Shown: positions 7,233 to 15,116 of the stretch, one piece after another
Position numbering within the stretch: the first letter of the stretch is position 1
How the letters are laid out: each line of letters begins with the position of its first letter
NCBI GenBank assembly: GCA_031266385.1
Contig: JAISBC010000043.1
Location: forward strand, 1 to 26,908
DNA from: Holosporales bacterium
GTDB taxonomy: Bacteria; Pseudomonadota; Alphaproteobacteria; RUG11792
Length of the DNA: 26,908 nt
Reading direction: 5' to 3'
Translations under genes and position numbers: made by a program
The notes under the pieces: model-generated
What the model saw: the letters and a program-made list of their open reading frames with translations, nothing else
Told to the model about the DNA's origin: nothing
Databases searched by the model: none

Positions 7233-7793
7233 ATGCCAATAAAAACAAAACGATGCAGACACGCAACTCTTTCCAACCTTAAACATCTTAAGTCAATCAT
7301 CCGAACGTGCACAATGTTAGGAGTTCTGGTGGCCTCAGGATTTCAAGAAACCAAAGCATCCCAGCTAACAGATTACCCGCAACAACCACCTTATCCAGAT
7401 GCCGCGCAGGTCCAAGCAACCCAAGTAGAGCTTTTCAGGAAAGCAGTGCAGGAATGGATTACCTCAGACGCAGTACAACATACTGCAGTAGAAGTTCTCG
7501 TCGCGCTCAAACATCCAGAATTGATGTGGAACGTAATTCAACGTTTAGGAGAGAAGTGTGGATGGAAGCCCGCCGATCCCGAACAAGGTGCCATTTACGT
7601 TTGGCAAGGTGTGCCAGATGGCACTGGCAAACAGATATTCCTCTTCGAATTCGCCGCATCCCACTATCCGGATATCCTCCAGGAATCTGAATTGTCACGG
7701 GCAATCAAGAAATCTGAGGAAAGCCAACAGGCTCCTGAGGAGTGGGCATTAAATAGTTGGGCCGAACACGATGAAGAGAGCACGAGCGAGTAG
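7233..7793 (+). CDS. Exported protein of unknown function
   Basis: From ATG 7233 the protein has 186 residues; the frame stays open back to a TTG at 7167. The N-terminus is long and basic (KTKRCRH...KHLK), then a hydrophobic core CTMLGVLVASGF and a likely cut after KAS. The mature part is mildly acidic: a Pro/Gln-rich start (PQQPPYP), a helical middle (VELFRKAVQEWI, VEVLVALKHPELMWNVIQRLGEK), a Trp-containing segment (IYVWQGVPDG) and an acidic tail rich in Glu/Ser. I recognise no family. It stands alone between tRNA-Arg and a convergent exported-protein gene. The start-codon choice is uncertain; no strong Shine-Dalgarno precedes 7233. Confidence 0.65.
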   Translation: MPIKTKRCRHATLSNLKHLKSIIRTCTMLGVLVASGFQETKASQLTDYPQQPPYPDAAQVQATQVELFRKAVQEWITSDAVQHTAVEVLVALKHPELMWNVIQRLGEKCGWKPADPEQGAIYVWQGVPDGTGKQIFLFEFAASHYPDILQESELSRAIKKSEESQQAPEEWALNSWAEHDEESTSE

Positions 7794-7907
7794 TGCCTTA
7801 CGGCCGGAACCCGCATTAGTTCGTTGGGGCAATAAATCCATGCTTCCCTTACTTTTTCAATCTGTTCACCCTAGCTTGTACTACCAAATATCAGAATACA
7901 CTTATTC

Positions 7908-9032
7908 TCATATACCCAGAATGCGTTTAACTCGCGTGTTCTGATGCATACTTTTCTGCAGGTACCATAATCCCGTTCCTAAAGCAAAGCCTCCAGTAAC
8001 AGCCCCTAAGCACATCATCTTCCACTTCCTTAAAGTTCCCTGCAGATCATCGATGAGAGACATGTTCTCTGGTGATCCTGAGTTCCCAGAATGAACGGCC
8101 AGGGCCTCGAGACTTTCGGGAGTCAGAGTATCTCCAATATCTTCAGGAATAATACCTTCCTCCTTCAGAGAAGCAAAAGTCTCCCCCAACCCAGAAAGAG
8201 TATCAACCATAGAGTTGAAAAGATTACTTGCATTTCCTGCAATATGATCCCAATAATCATACACTTCAGTTGTCCCCAATTTAGTCAAAGCCGTATTAGC
8301 ATCCCACCTATCTAAACTAGGAAAAAGAATGCTCAGTCGGTCCTGCTTACCGCCCCAATATTGTGTCATGGAAAACACCGGCAGCACGCACCCACGCAAA
8401 TAACGAGACCGCGCTCCGAGCCATCCCTGAACAAAACTCCATACAAACAAATTCGACGTAATATGGAAAGTACTTGACCACCAATCCCCTATCTTATCCC
8501 CAGTAAGATGGATTAACGAAGCAGGGTCAGTATCCTCAGAGTTCAACTTCGGAACCGATCTTCCGGGCAAATCCGAGGCCAATGAAGCATCAACCCAAGA
8601 TGGCACACGCACCAGACCAGTGTCAGTCACAATCCCCGATTGAGCTCGAAAAAAAACTTGATTTAACAAAGCCTCCGGCTGGGGGTTGTAAACATATCCC
8701 CCACTAGCACTAGTCAAAGTCCCCGGCTCAACAAAAACCATCAAATCAGCATCCCTCTCAGGTCTCCATTCCCGGACCCCAGATAATACAGTGTCGAACA
8801 AGATAGGTTGATTTAAATTATTAGTCTCATGGAACACCCACCAAATGGTATCCGATCCACAACTCGAGCCCCACTTGTCACAAGGCCAATAATCACTACG
8901 CATATAGAGAGACCCCTGAAAAGTTACCTCGGTAATCCCAGGAGAATCGGAGCTATAGACATTGCCAAGGAGGAGCCACAACCAGAGGAGCCCCCCCCCC
9001 CCAACGCCTAAAAACGCCTGGTTTTCCAACAT
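7908..9032 (-). CDS. Exported, C-terminally membrane-anchored protein with a poly-G tract; likely phase-variable
   Basis: From ATG 9032 the frame encodes 374 residues. Near the N-terminus a run of 12 G (8991-9002) encodes Gly11-Gly14, followed by the hydrophobic core LLWLWLLLGNVYSS. The mature part is Trp-rich with a Cys pair (CDKWGSSC) early on. Near the C-terminus MCLGAVTGGFALGTGLWYL looks like a membrane span followed by a basic end (RVKR), suggesting a surface-exposed anchored protein. I recognise no family. ATG 9032 lacks a good ribosome-binding site and gives an n-region without positive charge. An upstream ATG at 9063, ten bases after GAGG, starts with a basic n-region (MKIFNKFSNKN...FRRW) but is in another frame at this tract length; see the tract entry. 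Confidence 0.75.
   Translation of the reverse strand: MLENQAFLGVGGGGLLWLWLLLGNVYSSDSPGITEVTFQGSLYMRSDYWPCDKWGSSCGSDTIWWVFHETNNLNQPILFDTVLSGVREWRPERDADLMVFVEPGTLTSASGGYVYNPQPEALLNQVFFRAQSGIVTDTGLVRVPSWVDASLASDLPGRSVPKLNSEDTDPASLIHLTGDKIGDWWSSTFHITSNLFVWSFVQGWLGARSRYLRGCVLPVFSMTQYWGGKQDRLSILFPSLDRWDANTALTKLGTTEVYDYWDHIAGNASNLFNSMVDTLSGLGETFASLKEEGIIPEDIGDTLTPESLEALAVHSGNSGSPENMSLIDDLQGTLRKWKMMCLGAVTGGFALGTGLWYLQKSMHQNTRVKRILGI
8991..9002 (-). repeat. Poly-G tract (12 G) inside the signal-peptide coding region
   Basis: Twelve consecutive C on the plus strand are G on the coding strand. With 12 G, ATG 9032 is in frame with the long protein, while the better-placed ATG 9063 ends after 36 codons at a TAG (8953-8955). 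With 11 or 14 G, ATG 9063 would join the LLWLWLLL core in frame and give a conventional signal peptide. Tracts of this length slip readily during replication (established for contingency loci). Confidence 0.85.
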
Positions 9033-9173
9033 TCTTGTTAGAAAATTTGTTAAATATTTTCATAAAATCATATCCTCACCAATTCATCTATAGTAATGAT
9101 AACTAATTAATATTTAAATTCTATGAATGAGATGGTGGAAAAAGGTTTTCTGGCTTGGGGCGGGGATCTCTGC

Positions 9174-9179
9174 TATACT
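9174..9179 (+). promoter_or_regulatory. Candidate -10 box for rpmH
   Basis: TATACT lies 47 bases before the rpmH ATG. The upstream -35 is unclear (TGGCTT at 17 bases). The leader contains a run of eight T (9201-9208). Confidence 0.35.
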
Positions 9180-9225
9180 ACCCGTCTGTGGTGGATGGCG
9201 TTTTTTTTGAGTGGATTCGTTTTTT

Positions 9226-9360
9226 ATGAAGCGGACATATCAGCCGAGTAATTTAGTTCGAAAGAGAAGACACGGTTTTTTGAGTAGGATGTCGACCGTC
9301 GGAGGGCGGAGGGTCATCTCCTCCAGAAGGGCGAAGGGACGGAAACGTCTTAGTGCGTAG
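9226..9360 (+). CDS. rpmH: 50S ribosomal protein L34
   Basis: The protein has 44 residues, the family size. It starts MKRTYQPSNLVRKRRHGFL and ends RRAKGRKRLSA, the conserved, highly basic L34 sequence. It sits directly before rnpA, as in most bacteria, and heads the rnpA-yidD-yidC-tilS run on the plus strand. Confidence 0.98.
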   Translation: MKRTYQPSNLVRKRRHGFLSRMSTVGGRRVISSRRAKGRKRLSA

Positions 9361-9386
9361 CCATTTGTTCCTCCCGATTGGAGATC

Positions 9387-9746
9387 ATGATACCAGCCGT
9401 CTTAAAACGTCGATCGCAGTTCCTCGAGATCGGGAAGCTGGGATCGAGATCCAAAACCAAGACGTTGACCGTCATCTGCCGTAAGAACGGAGAGTGTTCT
9501 TGCCCTATGGTCGGTTATACGGCCAGTACCAAAGTCGGCGGGGCCGTCGAGAGAAATAAGGCCAAACGTCGTCTGAGAGCCCTAGTTCGGGAGTTGGACC
9601 GTGAATTCGTTCCGGGATATTCATTCGTCTTCATCGCAACTCCAGATACCGCGATTTGTGATTTCGGTTGCCTCAGAGGGGATTTTATGTATTGCCTAAG
9701 AAGATCGAGAAGCAGAGCTGATGATGCGGCGAGAAATCGGTGTTAA
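9387..9746 (+). CDS. rnpA: Ribonuclease P protein component
   Basis: This is the protein subunit that helps the RNase P RNA remove 5' leaders from pre-tRNAs. It has 119 residues from ATG 9387 (GGAG three bases upstream); the frame also opens at TTG 9378, but that would use the ribosome-binding site as codons. The RNR signature is at about 57-64 (ERNKAKRRLRALVREL), and the C-terminal FVFIATPDTA strand fits the family. It starts 26 bases after rpmH and overlaps yidD by 26 bases. Confidence 0.93.
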   Translation: MIPAVLKRRSQFLEIGKLGSRSKTKTLTVICRKNGECSCPMVGYTASTKVGGAVERNKAKRRLRALVRELDREFVPGYSFVFIATPDTAICDFGCLRGDFMYCLRRSRSRADDAARNRC

Positions 9747-9957
9747 AGCTTTAATCTTCCTCATCAGGATTTATCAGGCCATCTCCTCCTGCAAACGTCC
9801 ATGCTGTCGATTTATTCCGTCATGTTCCGTCTATGCTATCGAGGCGATTTCGAAGTATGGGGCAGTTAAAGGTTTTTGGCTATCCATTAAACGTGTGTTA
9901 AGATGTAGGCCCGGTCTCGGTAAGTTCAAGAATTGTGGATTCGATCCGGTTCCGTAA
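9721..9957 (+). CDS. yidD: Membrane protein insertion efficiency factor YidD
   Basis: YidD is a small membrane-associated helper of YidC insertion. It has 78 residues with the family core: IYQAISSCKRPCCRFIPSCS, YAIEAISKYG, the RC-P segment (RVLRCRPGLG) and the terminal GFDPVP. It overlaps rnpA by 26 bases and stands immediately upstream of yidC, the standard order. Confidence 0.95.
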   Translation: MMRREIGVKALIFLIRIYQAISSCKRPCCRFIPSCSVYAIEAISKYGAVKGFWLSIKRVLRCRPGLGKFKNCGFDPVP

Positions 9958-9971
9958 CCTACCTAATAAAG

Positions 9972-11723
9972 ATGGAGTTTAAGAAGAAAATGCCGTTCGG
10001 TGACAACAATCAACCCAATACGAAGAATGTTTTGGTCGCGTTGTTGATCTTCGTCATTTTTATGGTCGCATACAATTATTTCTTTGGAAATCCCCAGGAA
10101 CGACGGCATCAAGATACTCAGGCACAACCAGATTCCCCTGAGCAGACTGCGGGCGAATCGGATGAGAATGACCACGATGACGTCGTTAAACCAACCGTCG
10201 CCGAATCTCTCGCGAAAGATTCTCGGATTCATTTTGAAAGCGGGAAAGTATCCGGTTCGGTTAACCTCATCGGTGGCGTGATCGATGATCTTTCTCTGAA
10301 GGAATACATGGAAACGACCGAAGCCGACAGCTCGAAGGTTATGCTATTAATCCCGAAGAACACGCCCTCTGAATCGTACTACGCGATATCATATAAGGAC
10401 AAAACTCATAACGAGACGGTATCAAATGAGGCGCTATGGACTAAGGTCGATTCGACGAAGGGGAGTGTTACGATCAAGACCCAGACACAGAACGGAATGA
10501 TCATAGAAAGGACAATTATCATCGACGATGGATATCTCATCAGCATAAAGGATAAAATAATTAATGTATCGGAGGGTGATTTAAGGGTTTCGGCTGCCTC
10601 TGATTTAATTCGTTCCAACCCGAAGCATGCCAATTACGCCGTCGTTCACGATGGTATCGTCGGGCATTTCGACGGTAGTGTCGAAGAAATAAAATACTCA
10701 GATGTCAAAGACAAGACGGCGATATTCGACTGTGACTGGATTGGATATACGGATATATATTGGCTATCCGCGATCATTAATAAAGATAAAAACACAACGA
10801 TAAATTATTCAAAATTCGGGGATGATTCATACAAATGTTCAACTCGTTCTAAAAAAGATATAAAAATAGCTCCGAACTCCATCGCCGAAATGTCATATCT
10901 AATTTTCGCAGGTCCGAAAGATATTAAAGTTTTGAACGAATACGCGATGAGGCTGGAGTTACCGAAATTTGAAATGACTATCGATTTCGGATGGTTTTTC
11001 ATGCTGACCAAACCACTCCTGTATTTCCTGGGCTTTTTGGAGCAGATCCTGCCGAGTATGTGGCTCGTAATATTGGTTTTGACATTAATCTTTAAAATCC
11101 TAACATTCCCATTGATGCAAAAATCCTTCAAATCGGCAGCAAAAATGCGTGAATTACAACCAAAAATTGCGTCCCTTCAGAAGCTATATGCCAAAGATAA
11201 GCTCAGGATGAATCAGGAGATGGTAGCCCTTTACAAGCGAGAAAAGACCTCCCCGATGTCGGGTTGCTTCCCGATGATCCTTCAGGCCCCGATATTTTTC
11301 TGCCTATATAAGGTGTTTTTTATCAGTATCGATATGAGGCACGCCCCGCTCTTTGGCTGGATTCACGATTTATCGGCTCCAGATCCTGTATATATATTCA
11401 ACCTCTTTGGGCTCCTCGACTGGACACCTCCAGGAATCTTAAGAATCGGAGTCTGGCCGCTGATAATGGGAATTACCATGGTTCTGCAGCAAAAGTTTTC
11501 GAGTTGGACAAGTGGTAGTAAAAATCCAGCCGCGGAAAAAACGACTGAAATGAAGATACAAGAAAATATGATGCTCATAATGCCGGCAGTATTTACATAT
11601 ATATGTGCCTCCTTTCCAGTTGGTGTCGTAATTTATTGGACGATTAGCAACCTATTTAGCATGGGGCAGCAGTACTATGCGAATTCGAGTATACGTAAAT
11701 CGAATGCACGTAAAACAAAATAA
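9972..11723 (+). CDS. yidC: Membrane protein insertase YidC (Oxa1 family)
   Basis: YidC inserts and folds inner-membrane proteins with or without SecYEG. From ATG 9972 it has 583 residues; ATG 9990 is also possible, with GGAG twelve bases upstream. The N-terminal span is LVALLIFVIFMVAYNYFF, followed by an acidic low-complexity linker (about 45-75) and the large periplasmic domain to about 355. The conserved insertase core has LILVLTLIFKILTFPL (basic groove residue Lys), AAKMRELQPKIASLQ, GCFPMILQAPIFFCLY and a final span before a basic tail. It is only 2 bases from tilS, so one operon. Confidence 0.96.
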   Translation: MEFKKKMPFGDNNQPNTKNVLVALLIFVIFMVAYNYFFGNPQERRHQDTQAQPDSPEQTAGESDENDHDDVVKPTVAESLAKDSRIHFESGKVSGSVNLIGGVIDDLSLKEYMETTEADSSKVMLLIPKNTPSESYYAISYKDKTHNETVSNEALWTKVDSTKGSVTIKTQTQNGMIIERTIIIDDGYLISIKDKIINVSEGDLRVSAASDLIRSNPKHANYAVVHDGIVGHFDGSVEEIKYSDVKDKTAIFDCDWIGYTDIYWLSAIINKDKNTTINYSKFGDDSYKCSTRSKKDIKIAPNSIAEMSYLIFAGPKDIKVLNEYAMRLELPKFEMTIDFGWFFMLTKPLLYFLGFLEQILPSMWLVILVLTLIFKILTFPLMQKSFKSAAKMRELQPKIASLQKLYAKDKLRMNQEMVALYKREKTSPMSGCFPMILQAPIFFCLYKVFFISIDMRHAPLFGWIHDLSAPDPVYIFNLFGLLDWTPPGILRIGVWPLIMGITMVLQQKFSSWTSGSKNPAAEKTTEMKIQENMMLIMPAVFTYICASFPVGVVIYWTISNLFSMGQQYYANSSIRKSNARKTK

Positions 11724-11725
11724 GG

Positions 11726-12709
11726 ATGATCATTTCGGATAGCTCATTCGCGGAAAATATTCCAGCGATTGTGGCTGATGGGAAAAAATGGGTCGTCGCC
11801 GTGTCGGGTGGGGCCGATAGCATGTGCCTAGCCCTACTGGCCAAAGAGTTCGTAAAAGAGAGAGGAATTGAGTTGTACGCCTGCTTTATAGACCACTGCC
11901 TTCGGGATGATTCCGCACGAGATATAGAGATTGCGATTTCTACCCTCCAAACCAAGGGATTTTCCGATTGCCATGTATTACGGTGGCATCACGAAGAGGA
12001 TATCGGCGGAAATCTCGAAATGAAGGCGAGGAAGGCCAGATATTCTTTGCTACTCAATTTCTGCCGCGAAAATGGGGCCGATTACTTATTTACGGCACAT
12101 CATTCCCTCGATCAATGGGAAACATTCTTCATGAGATTATCGCGTGGGTCTGCCCTGAGTGGCCTATCATGTATCAAGCCCATCTCGAGGATGGAGAATA
12201 TTTTCGTCATCAGACCTTTCCTGAATTATACTCCGACTGATATCAAGGAAACTCTCATTCAGAGATTCGGAGTCTCGGAATATTTTCATGACCCGATGAA
12301 TGAACAGACTAAATTCGAGAGGGTGAGATGGCGGAAGGCATATCCGCATCTTGCCGCAGAATACGGCCTGAGCACAGTCGAGATTAACAAAAGTATCAGA
12401 AGATTGCAGTTATCAGAAGAATGCCTAGAGTATTCGGCGCTGAATTTGATTGCCGAAATATTCGATGGACAATATCTCGATTTCATAAAATTCAAAAAAC
12501 AACATTTAGAGATGAGGGTAAGAATATTGAGGATTTTGATAAAAAAAAATCTCATGTCATATGATCTCCTGAAAAGAACAGCCATCCTGATTACTGAAGA
12601 CGGATTTCATGCAACAAATTTAGGAGGGATCGTAATAACTCGAGACAAAACCAAGAACCTGAGGATCCAGAGAGAAAAGAGAAAACGGCTTCTCGAGCCA
12701 CAAACCTGA
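11726..12709 (+). CDS. tilS: tRNA(Ile)-lysidine synthase TilS
   Basis: TilS attaches lysine to C34 of the CAU-anticodon tRNA-Ile so that it reads AUA. The protein has 327 residues, on the short side but within range. The N-type ATPase PP-loop SGGADS is at 27-32, with FIDHCLR, NLEMKARKARY and the AHHSLDQWETFFMRLSRGS stretch conserved; the consensus metal-site reading AHH.DD becomes AHHSLDQ here. GLSCIKP follows. The C-terminal substrate domain is reduced. Its stop codon lies in the loop of a hairpin at 12697-12722. Confidence 0.93.
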   Translation: MIISDSSFAENIPAIVADGKKWVVAVSGGADSMCLALLAKEFVKERGIELYACFIDHCLRDDSARDIEIAISTLQTKGFSDCHVLRWHHEEDIGGNLEMKARKARYSLLLNFCRENGADYLFTAHHSLDQWETFFMRLSRGSALSGLSCIKPISRMENIFVIRPFLNYTPTDIKETLIQRFGVSEYFHDPMNEQTKFERVRWRKAYPHLAAEYGLSTVEINKSIRRLQLSEECLEYSALNLIAEIFDGQYLDFIKFKKQHLEMRVRILRILIKKNLMSYDLLKRTAILITEDGFHATNLGGIVITRDKTKNLRIQREKRKRLLEPQT

Positions 12710-12722
12710 TGAAGTTTGTGGC
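12697..12722 (+). terminator. Probable terminator hairpin after tilS
   Basis: GCCACAAAC (12697-12705) pairs perfectly with GTTTGTGGC (12714-12722) around an 8-base loop that contains the tilS stop codon. Only a weak pyrimidine run follows (gctttgcctt), so read-through into the lipoprotein genes is possible. Confidence 0.5.
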
Positions 12723-12799
12723 GCTTTGCCTTCGGGTGATGAAAGTTATATAATGTGAGCCGGAGTTGGCGAAGGATTTTTGTGTAGTCGAGGTTAAAT

Positions 12800-13258
12800 A
12801 TGTTTTATTTCAGTCGCTGTATTGGGATCGCGGTCAGTTGTTTGTTACTATCTGGATGCTCAAACAATTATTCTGGCGATCAGTATTCATCGAGGGGAGT
12901 TGGAGAAATTTCAAGGACCGACCGCGGAGTGATAATATCGATGCGTAAGGTTGAGATAAAGTCTGATGAAGGCCCAGGAGCGGGAGCCCTTATCGGAGCC
13001 GTCGGAGGTGGTCTCGCTGGATCGATGTTCGGTAAAGGTGGTGGAAAATTGTTGGCCGCAGGAGCGGGAGCCGCCGCCGGTGGTCTCGCTGGACATATGA
13101 TTCAGAATAGGGCTCAGGACGGTATGGAATATACCGTGAAACTCGATTCAGGGGCTGTCATAACACTGACTCAAGGCTTGACTCCTGCTATGTCAGTCGG
13201 CCAGAGAGTATACGTCGTCGACAGCCATCGAGATCGTAGCCGAATTATTCCTGAATAG
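12800..13258 (+). CDS. Glycine-zipper outer-membrane lipoprotein, SlyB/Pcp (17-kDa antigen) type
   Basis: The protein has 152 residues. A lipoprotein signal peptide ends in the lipobox LLSGC with Cys20. The middle is a two-helix glycine zipper (GALIGAVGGGLAGSMFGKGG and LLAAGAGAAAGGLAGHMI), and the C-terminus is a small beta domain (YTVKLDSGAVITLTQ, VGQRVYVV) as in SlyB and the rickettsial 17-kDa antigen. At DNA level the two zipper halves share CAGGAGCGGGAGCC (12975 and 13059) and GGTGGTCTCGCTGGA (13007 and 13079), a trace of internal duplication. It likely stabilises or anchors the outer membrane. The next lipoprotein starts one base after its stop codon. Confidence 0.85.
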   Translation: MFYFSRCIGIAVSCLLLSGCSNNYSGDQYSSRGVGEISRTDRGVIISMRKVEIKSDEGPGAGALIGAVGGGLAGSMFGKGGGKLLAAGAGAAAGGLAGHMIQNRAQDGMEYTVKLDSGAVITLTQGLTPAMSVGQRVYVVDSHRDRSRIIPE

Positions 13259-13259
13259 A

Positions 13260-13751
13260 ATGATCTTAGGTAGGATAGCATCGATTTTATCAGTGTTGCT
13301 GCTGTTGGTATCTTGCGGCATGCTACCTGATGTTCATGTATGGCTCACGAGGGCTGATTTCGAGGTTGATCCTAAAGCTAATAAAGGGGAGGCCTTCGAG
13401 TGCCACATTACCGTCGCGTACTCGAAGGATTTATTTGATAGGCTCCAGGGAATGGACGCTCAGGGATATTTTACGAGCGTAGATTCCCTGAAAAAAACGT
13501 ATAAAGATTCTATAGAGATTTTTAGTTTCGATATAATTCCTGGCAAAAATAAACTAGATCAAAAGATTAAATGTAAATCATATAGCAAGGCTTTAGGAGC
13601 CTTCATATTTGCTAAATACTCAGCCGCTGGCAGATTTGCTGAAAACGTCGGTAGTGCCAAATCTATCGTCGTGAGATTTACGCCACATACAATGGAAGTC
13701 ACGTCAGAAGCGAGTTTAGACGCCATTACTGGTAAGATTAATAAGAGCTAG
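13260..13751 (+). CDS. Lipoprotein of unknown function, possibly TssJ-like
   Basis: The protein has 163 residues. The signal peptide ends in a lipobox LLVSC with Cys19. The mature part appears mostly beta (VHVWLTRADFEVDPKANKG, ECHITVAYSKDLFDRLQG, DSIEIFSFDIIPGKN, FIFAKYSAAGRFAE, SIVVRFTPHTMEV). The order (D-P-AN-G, then a strand, then a PG-K turn) faintly resembles type VI secretion lipoproteins (TssJ/IglE class), but no diagnostic residue proves it and no other type VI gene is in the window. It is packed between the SlyB-like gene and dnaA with 1-base gaps, so it is probably translated from the same message as dnaA. Confidence 0.75.
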   Translation: MILGRIASILSVLLLLVSCGMLPDVHVWLTRADFEVDPKANKGEAFECHITVAYSKDLFDRLQGMDAQGYFTSVDSLKKTYKDSIEIFSFDIIPGKNKLDQKIKCKSYSKALGAFIFAKYSAAGRFAENVGSAKSIVVRFTPHTMEVTSEASLDAITGKINKS

Positions 13752-13752
13752 T

Positions 13753-15108
13753 ATGTCGGATGTTTCGGATGTGAAATTAAAACAGATTTGGGCGGAAGCT
13801 CTTCTAGATATCAAGGCCTCTGTTGGTGAGGGGGCCTTTAAGACTTGGATCTCGAAGCTGGATATCTCAGGGATAGACGATATAATCCTAAAATTAATTG
13901 CCCCATCCAATTTTATACGAGATAACGTACTTTCTAGGTTTTCCAACGATATTATCAAGATTATGAATTCGTATGGCTGCCAGATTAGGACGATTAGTAT
14001 CGATGTTTATGATAGTGGAGTTGCCACCGCGAGCAGTGGTGGTGGTGATGATGATTCTGGAAAGATTGCCGCCAAAGATTATCAGGATATATCAGTCTTA
14101 GATAAAAGATTTACATTCAAAAACTTTGTGATTGGAAAACCGAATGAATTCGCATATGCCGCAGCTGTCAGAATTTCCGAATCGGAAGTCCCAACATTTA
14201 ATCCATTATTTTTATACGGCGGAGTCGGTCTCGGGAAAACTCACCTGATGCATGCGATCGCCTGGAATACTCACCATCATTTCCCAAAAAAGAAAGTAAT
14301 TTACCTGTCGGCTGAAAAGTTCATGTATTTATTTATTAAATCATTACGTTTCAAGAATGCCATTTCTTTTAAGGAAATGTTTAGGACGGTCGATGTATTG
14401 ATGATCGATGATGTTCAGTTTATAGGTGGTAAGGATACGACTCAAGAGGAATTTTTTCATACATTCAATGAGCTGGTTGATAACAATAAACAAGTCATCC
14501 TATCGGCCGATAAATCACCCTCCGATTTGGGGGGAGTTGAAGATAGGCTTAAATCTAGGTTGGGATGGGGATTGGTGGCCGATATTCATCCAACGACTTA
14601 TGAGCTGCGTCTCGGTATTTTGCAGTCAAAAACCAAACAATTCAAAGCAACGGTACCAGATAATGTTTTGGAATTTCTCGCCGGTAAGATAACATCCAAT
14701 ATTAGAGAACTGGAAGGAGCCTTGAATAGGATAATTGCTCATTCGACCCTCGTCGGGCGTTTTATAACTTTAGAAGTTGCTCAAGAGGTTTTGAAGGACA
14801 TCTTGAGGACTAATGAAAAAATAATTACCATAGACTTTATACAAAAGAAAGTTTGTGAGTACTATGGGGTAAAACTTTCGGATTTGACTTCAGCGAGGAG
14901 GCATAAGGCCGTGACTACTGCTCGACAAATTGCCATGTATCTTTGTAAAGATCTAACGAGCAGATCATTGCCGGATATAGGGAAAAACTTTGGTGGAAAA
15001 GATCATTCGACGGTAATTCACGCCATAAAGAAAGTTAAAGATCTCATGGCAAATGATAAGGCCTTTAATGCAGATCTGGAAATCCTCAAGAAAACCCTGC
15101 AAAACTGA
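13753..15108 (+). CDS. dnaA: Chromosomal replication initiator protein DnaA
   Basis: DnaA binds DnaA boxes at oriC and melts the origin. The protein has 451 residues, full length. Domain I starts IWAEALLDIKASVGEGAFKTWI; a Gly/Asp-rich linker lies around 95-105. The AAA+ domain has Walker A GGVGLGKTH (156-164), Walker B LMIDDVQF (216-223) and sensor regions (LSADKSPSDL, RLGWGLVADI). The C-terminal domain IV carries KAVTTARQIAMYL and the DNA-binding signature GGKDHSTVIHA. It starts one base after the upstream lipoprotein, and it is followed by a transporter rather than dnaN. No cluster of DnaA boxes is visible nearby, so the origin is not placed here. Confidence 0.97.
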   Translation: MSDVSDVKLKQIWAEALLDIKASVGEGAFKTWISKLDISGIDDIILKLIAPSNFIRDNVLSRFSNDIIKIMNSYGCQIRTISIDVYDSGVATASSGGGDDDSGKIAAKDYQDISVLDKRFTFKNFVIGKPNEFAYAAAVRISESEVPTFNPLFLYGGVGLGKTHLMHAIAWNTHHHFPKKKVIYLSAEKFMYLFIKSLRFKNAISFKEMFRTVDVLMIDDVQFIGGKDTTQEEFFHTFNELVDNNKQVILSADKSPSDLGGVEDRLKSRLGWGLVADIHPTTYELRLGILQSKTKQFKATVPDNVLEFLAGKITSNIRELEGALNRIIAHSTLVGRFITLEVAQEVLKDILRTNEKIITIDFIQKKVCEYYGVKLSDLTSARRHKAVTTARQIAMYLCKDLTSRSLPDIGKNFGGKDHSTVIHAIKKVKDLMANDKAFNADLEILKKTLQN

Positions 15109-15116
15109 GGAGGAAT

